A DNA stretch of 64,000 nt. Source: Cohnella cholangitidis (lineage in GTDB: Bacteria; Bacillota; Bacilli; Paenibacillales; Paenibacillaceae). The stretch covers positions 620,001 through 684,000 of the forward strand of contig NZ_CP041969.1 of NCBI RefSeq assembly GCF_014107495.1, in the 5' to 3' direction. Below, one piece after another: positions 62,552 to 64,000 of this stretch. Below the pieces are notes generated by a model that saw nothing but the letters and a program-made list of their open reading frames with translations, was not told the DNA's origin and searched no databases. Numbering within the stretch: the first letter of the stretch is position 1; the number at the start of each line of letters is the position of its first letter. The position numbers and the translations under genes were made by a program.

Positions 62552-63683
62552 ACTGCAGCTCTCCTCTCAGCGTCTCCGACAATTGCGCTTGACGCGGGCG
62601 TTCAGGGTTTGCGATTTTGTTATCGCGAATCATTTGCAAGAAACGGTCGAATAAGTAGCTGTTGTCATAAGGTCCAGGCGCCGCTTCCGGATGGTACTGA
62701 ACCGTGAACGCAGGGTAACGCTTATGCTTCAATCCTTCGATCGTTTTATCGTTGTTGTTGATATGGGTCACTTCAAGCTCCGTACCGACCACGGACTCTT
62801 CCTTAACGGTATAGCCATGGTTCTGCGACGTAATGAAGCAACGTCCGGATTCTAGCTCTTTCACGGGGTGATTTCCGCCGCGATGGCCGAATTTCAGCTT
62901 ATCGGTGTCGGCGCCGCAAGCGAGCGCGAACAATTGATGGCCTAAGCAAATTCCGAAGATCGGGAATTCTCCCAAAAGTTCGCGGATCGTGTTCACTGCG
63001 TGAGGCACGTCCTTCGGATCCCCAGGGCCATTGGACAGTTGAATCCCGTCCGGATGCAGACGGCGAATCTCGTCCGCTGTCGCGTCTTGCGGCACGACGA
63101 TGACATCGCATCCGCGTTTCGTTAGCTCGCGCAGAATTCCGCTTTTCGCGCCGTAATCGATAAGAACGATACGTTCTTTCTCTCCCGGGCTCGAGAAAAC
63201 GGTCTTCGTCGATGTGCGGGCGACTTGATCGCGCAGCAAGGAAGTCGCTCCGAGTCGCTCTTTAAGCTCCTCGATACGCTCGTTGCCGGTCGTAATAATG
63301 CCTTTCATCGTTCCGTGTTGGCGGAGGATTCTTGTCAGCATGCGAGTATCGATGTCGCTGATGCCGAGAATGCCGTACTCCTTCAACAATTGGTCGATCG
63401 TATATTGCGCCCTCCAGTTGCTTGGCACGTACTCATGGCGGCGAACCACGAAGCCGTGAATAAAGGGACGAATGCTTTCGAAATCATCGCGGTTAATGCC
63501 GTAGTTTCCAACGAGCGGGAATGTCATCGTAACGATTTGTCCGCAATAGGACGGATCGGAAATGACTTCTTGGTATCCCGTAATTCCGGTGTTAAACACC
63601 ACTTCTCCGACGGATCCGCCTTCGGCGCCGAAGCTTTGACCCGTGAACAACGTGCCGTCTTCCAATAATAATCTAGCTTGCAT
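62538..63683 (-). CDS. carA: carbamoyl-phosphate synthase small subunit
   Basis: A 381-residue glutamine amidotransferase that feeds ammonia to CarB. The N-terminal CPS small-chain domain is [29 protein letters not shown]. The class I amidotransferase domain has [15 protein letters not shown] (nucleophile Cys) and [11 protein letters not shown] (His/Glu of the triad). The ATG at 63683 is preferred over GTG three codons earlier because AAGGAG is then spaced correctly. The 3' end overlaps carB by 14 bases. Confidence 0.95.
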   Translation of the reverse strand: MQARLLLEDGTLFTGQSFGAEGGSVGEVVFNTGITGYQEVISDPSYCGQIVTMTFPLVGNYGINRDDFESIRPFIHGFVVRRHEYVPSNWRAQYTIDQLLKEYGILGISDIDTRMLTRILRQHGTMKGIITTGNERIEELKERLGATSLLRDQVARTSTKTVFSSPGEKERIVLIDYGAKSGILRELTKRGCDVIVVPQDATADEIRRLHPDGIQLSNGPGDPKDVPHAVNTIRELLGEFPIFGICLGHQLFALACGADTDKLKFGHRGGNHPVKELESGRCFITSQNHGYTVKEESVVGTELEVTHINNNDKTIEGLKHKRYPAFTVQYHPEAAPGPYDNSYLFDRFLQMIRDNKIANPERPRQAQLSETLRGELQYAQK

Positions 63684-63695
63684 CCCAATCACTCC

Positions 63696-64000
63696 TTAGC
63701 GGTTAATGCCGTTCTCTTCTGTCCAGACAACCTTGCCATTAACCATCGTTAATGTTGGCCAGCCATATAACTTCCAACCCGTGAACGGGGTGTTGCGGCC
63801 TTTCGTGAGGAACTTCGCGGGATCGACTTCCCGTTCGTTCTCGAGATCTATAAGTACGATATCCGCAGGAGCGCCTACTTTGAGCGTTCCGTATGGCAAC
63901 CGGAATACCCGTGCTGGGTCGCTTGTCATTCTGCGAAGCAGAAATTCAAGGCTCCAACGTCCTGTACGGACGAATTTCGTATAAAGGAGAGGGAAAGCCG
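63696..64000 (-). CDS. pyrC: dihydroorotase, C-terminal part (cut by window end)
   Basis: The last 100 codons of a class I dihydroorotase: AFPLLYTKFVRTGRWSLEFLLRRMTSDPARVF, then GTLKVGAPADIVLIDLENEREVDPAKFLTKGRNTPFTGWKLYGWPTLTMVNGKVVW. The enzyme closes carbamoyl-aspartate to dihydroorotate. The frame is open to base 64000, so the gene starts outside. It ends 12 bases before the carA start, giving the operon order pyrC-carA-carB-pyrF-pyrE. Confidence 0.93.
   Translation of the reverse strand, partial: AFPLLYTKFVRTGRWSLEFLLRRMTSDPARVFRLPYGTLKVGAPADIVLIDLENEREVDPAKFLTKGRNTPFTGWKLYGWPTLTMVNGKVVWTEENGINR

Overview
The window is chromosomal DNA of an endospore-forming Gram-positive bacterium, most likely a Paenibacillaceae member (Paenibacillus/Cohnella type). 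The evidence is Bacillus-type ribosome binding sites (GGAGG) and sigma-A promoters, an alpha/beta SASP gene, Bacillus-type small proteins (YktB, YycC, YtxJ, YvyF, DUF1292), a bacterial GlnRS, and moderate GC with frequent TTG/GTG starts. No prophage, complete insertion sequence or CRISPR array is visible.

Layout. 0-12 kb: housekeeping genes, including bacilliredoxin-like ytxJ, a VanZ-like membrane protein, a PfpI/DJ-1 protein, an overlapping PTS pair (GlcNAc-type EIICBA plus Enzyme I) behind a long structured leader, a divergent EPSP synthase, a tandem pair of FluC fluoride channel subunits, shikimate kinase, 6-phosphogluconate dehydrogenase and a frameshifted yceI. 12-28 kb: defence and export genes. 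A divergent two-component system and ABC exporter resemble LnrJK-LnrLMN (linearmycin resistance) of B. subtilis, followed by a large modular M6 metalloprotease, a SwrC-like RND pump and an MFS drug pump. The motif GACNAAAGTC occurs upstream of both the LNR-like operon and the RND gene. 27.5-44 kb: speA (frameshifted), many small or secreted proteins, MBL-fold hydrolases, a SASP gene, four tRNA genes, ung, and a candidate type I toxin gene flanked by long complementary arms. Two large secreted-protein genes here look richer in A and T than the rest. 44-51 kb: a five-gene MacAB-like export operon that also encodes a second ATPase with a C-terminal AbrB-like domain and a solute-binding lipoprotein. 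51-57 kb: glnS, a NagZ lipoprotein, a symmetric array of eight 20-bp repeats, and another drug-type ABC pair. 57-64 kb: a YvyF-like zinc protein and the pyrimidine operon pyrC-carA-carB-pyrF-pyrE on the minus strand, with pyrC cut by the window end.

Four genes (yceI, speA, a secreted peptidase and carB) are each broken by what looks like one missing base. Restoring the base gives a normal-length protein in each case, so sequence error is the leading explanation.

The most unusual items are the eight-copy inverted repeat array (54.58-55.05 kb), the holin-like toxin locus (41.3-41.54 kb), the ATPase-AbrB fusion in the export operon, the structured nagE leader, and two small acidic-protein genes that share an upstream element.
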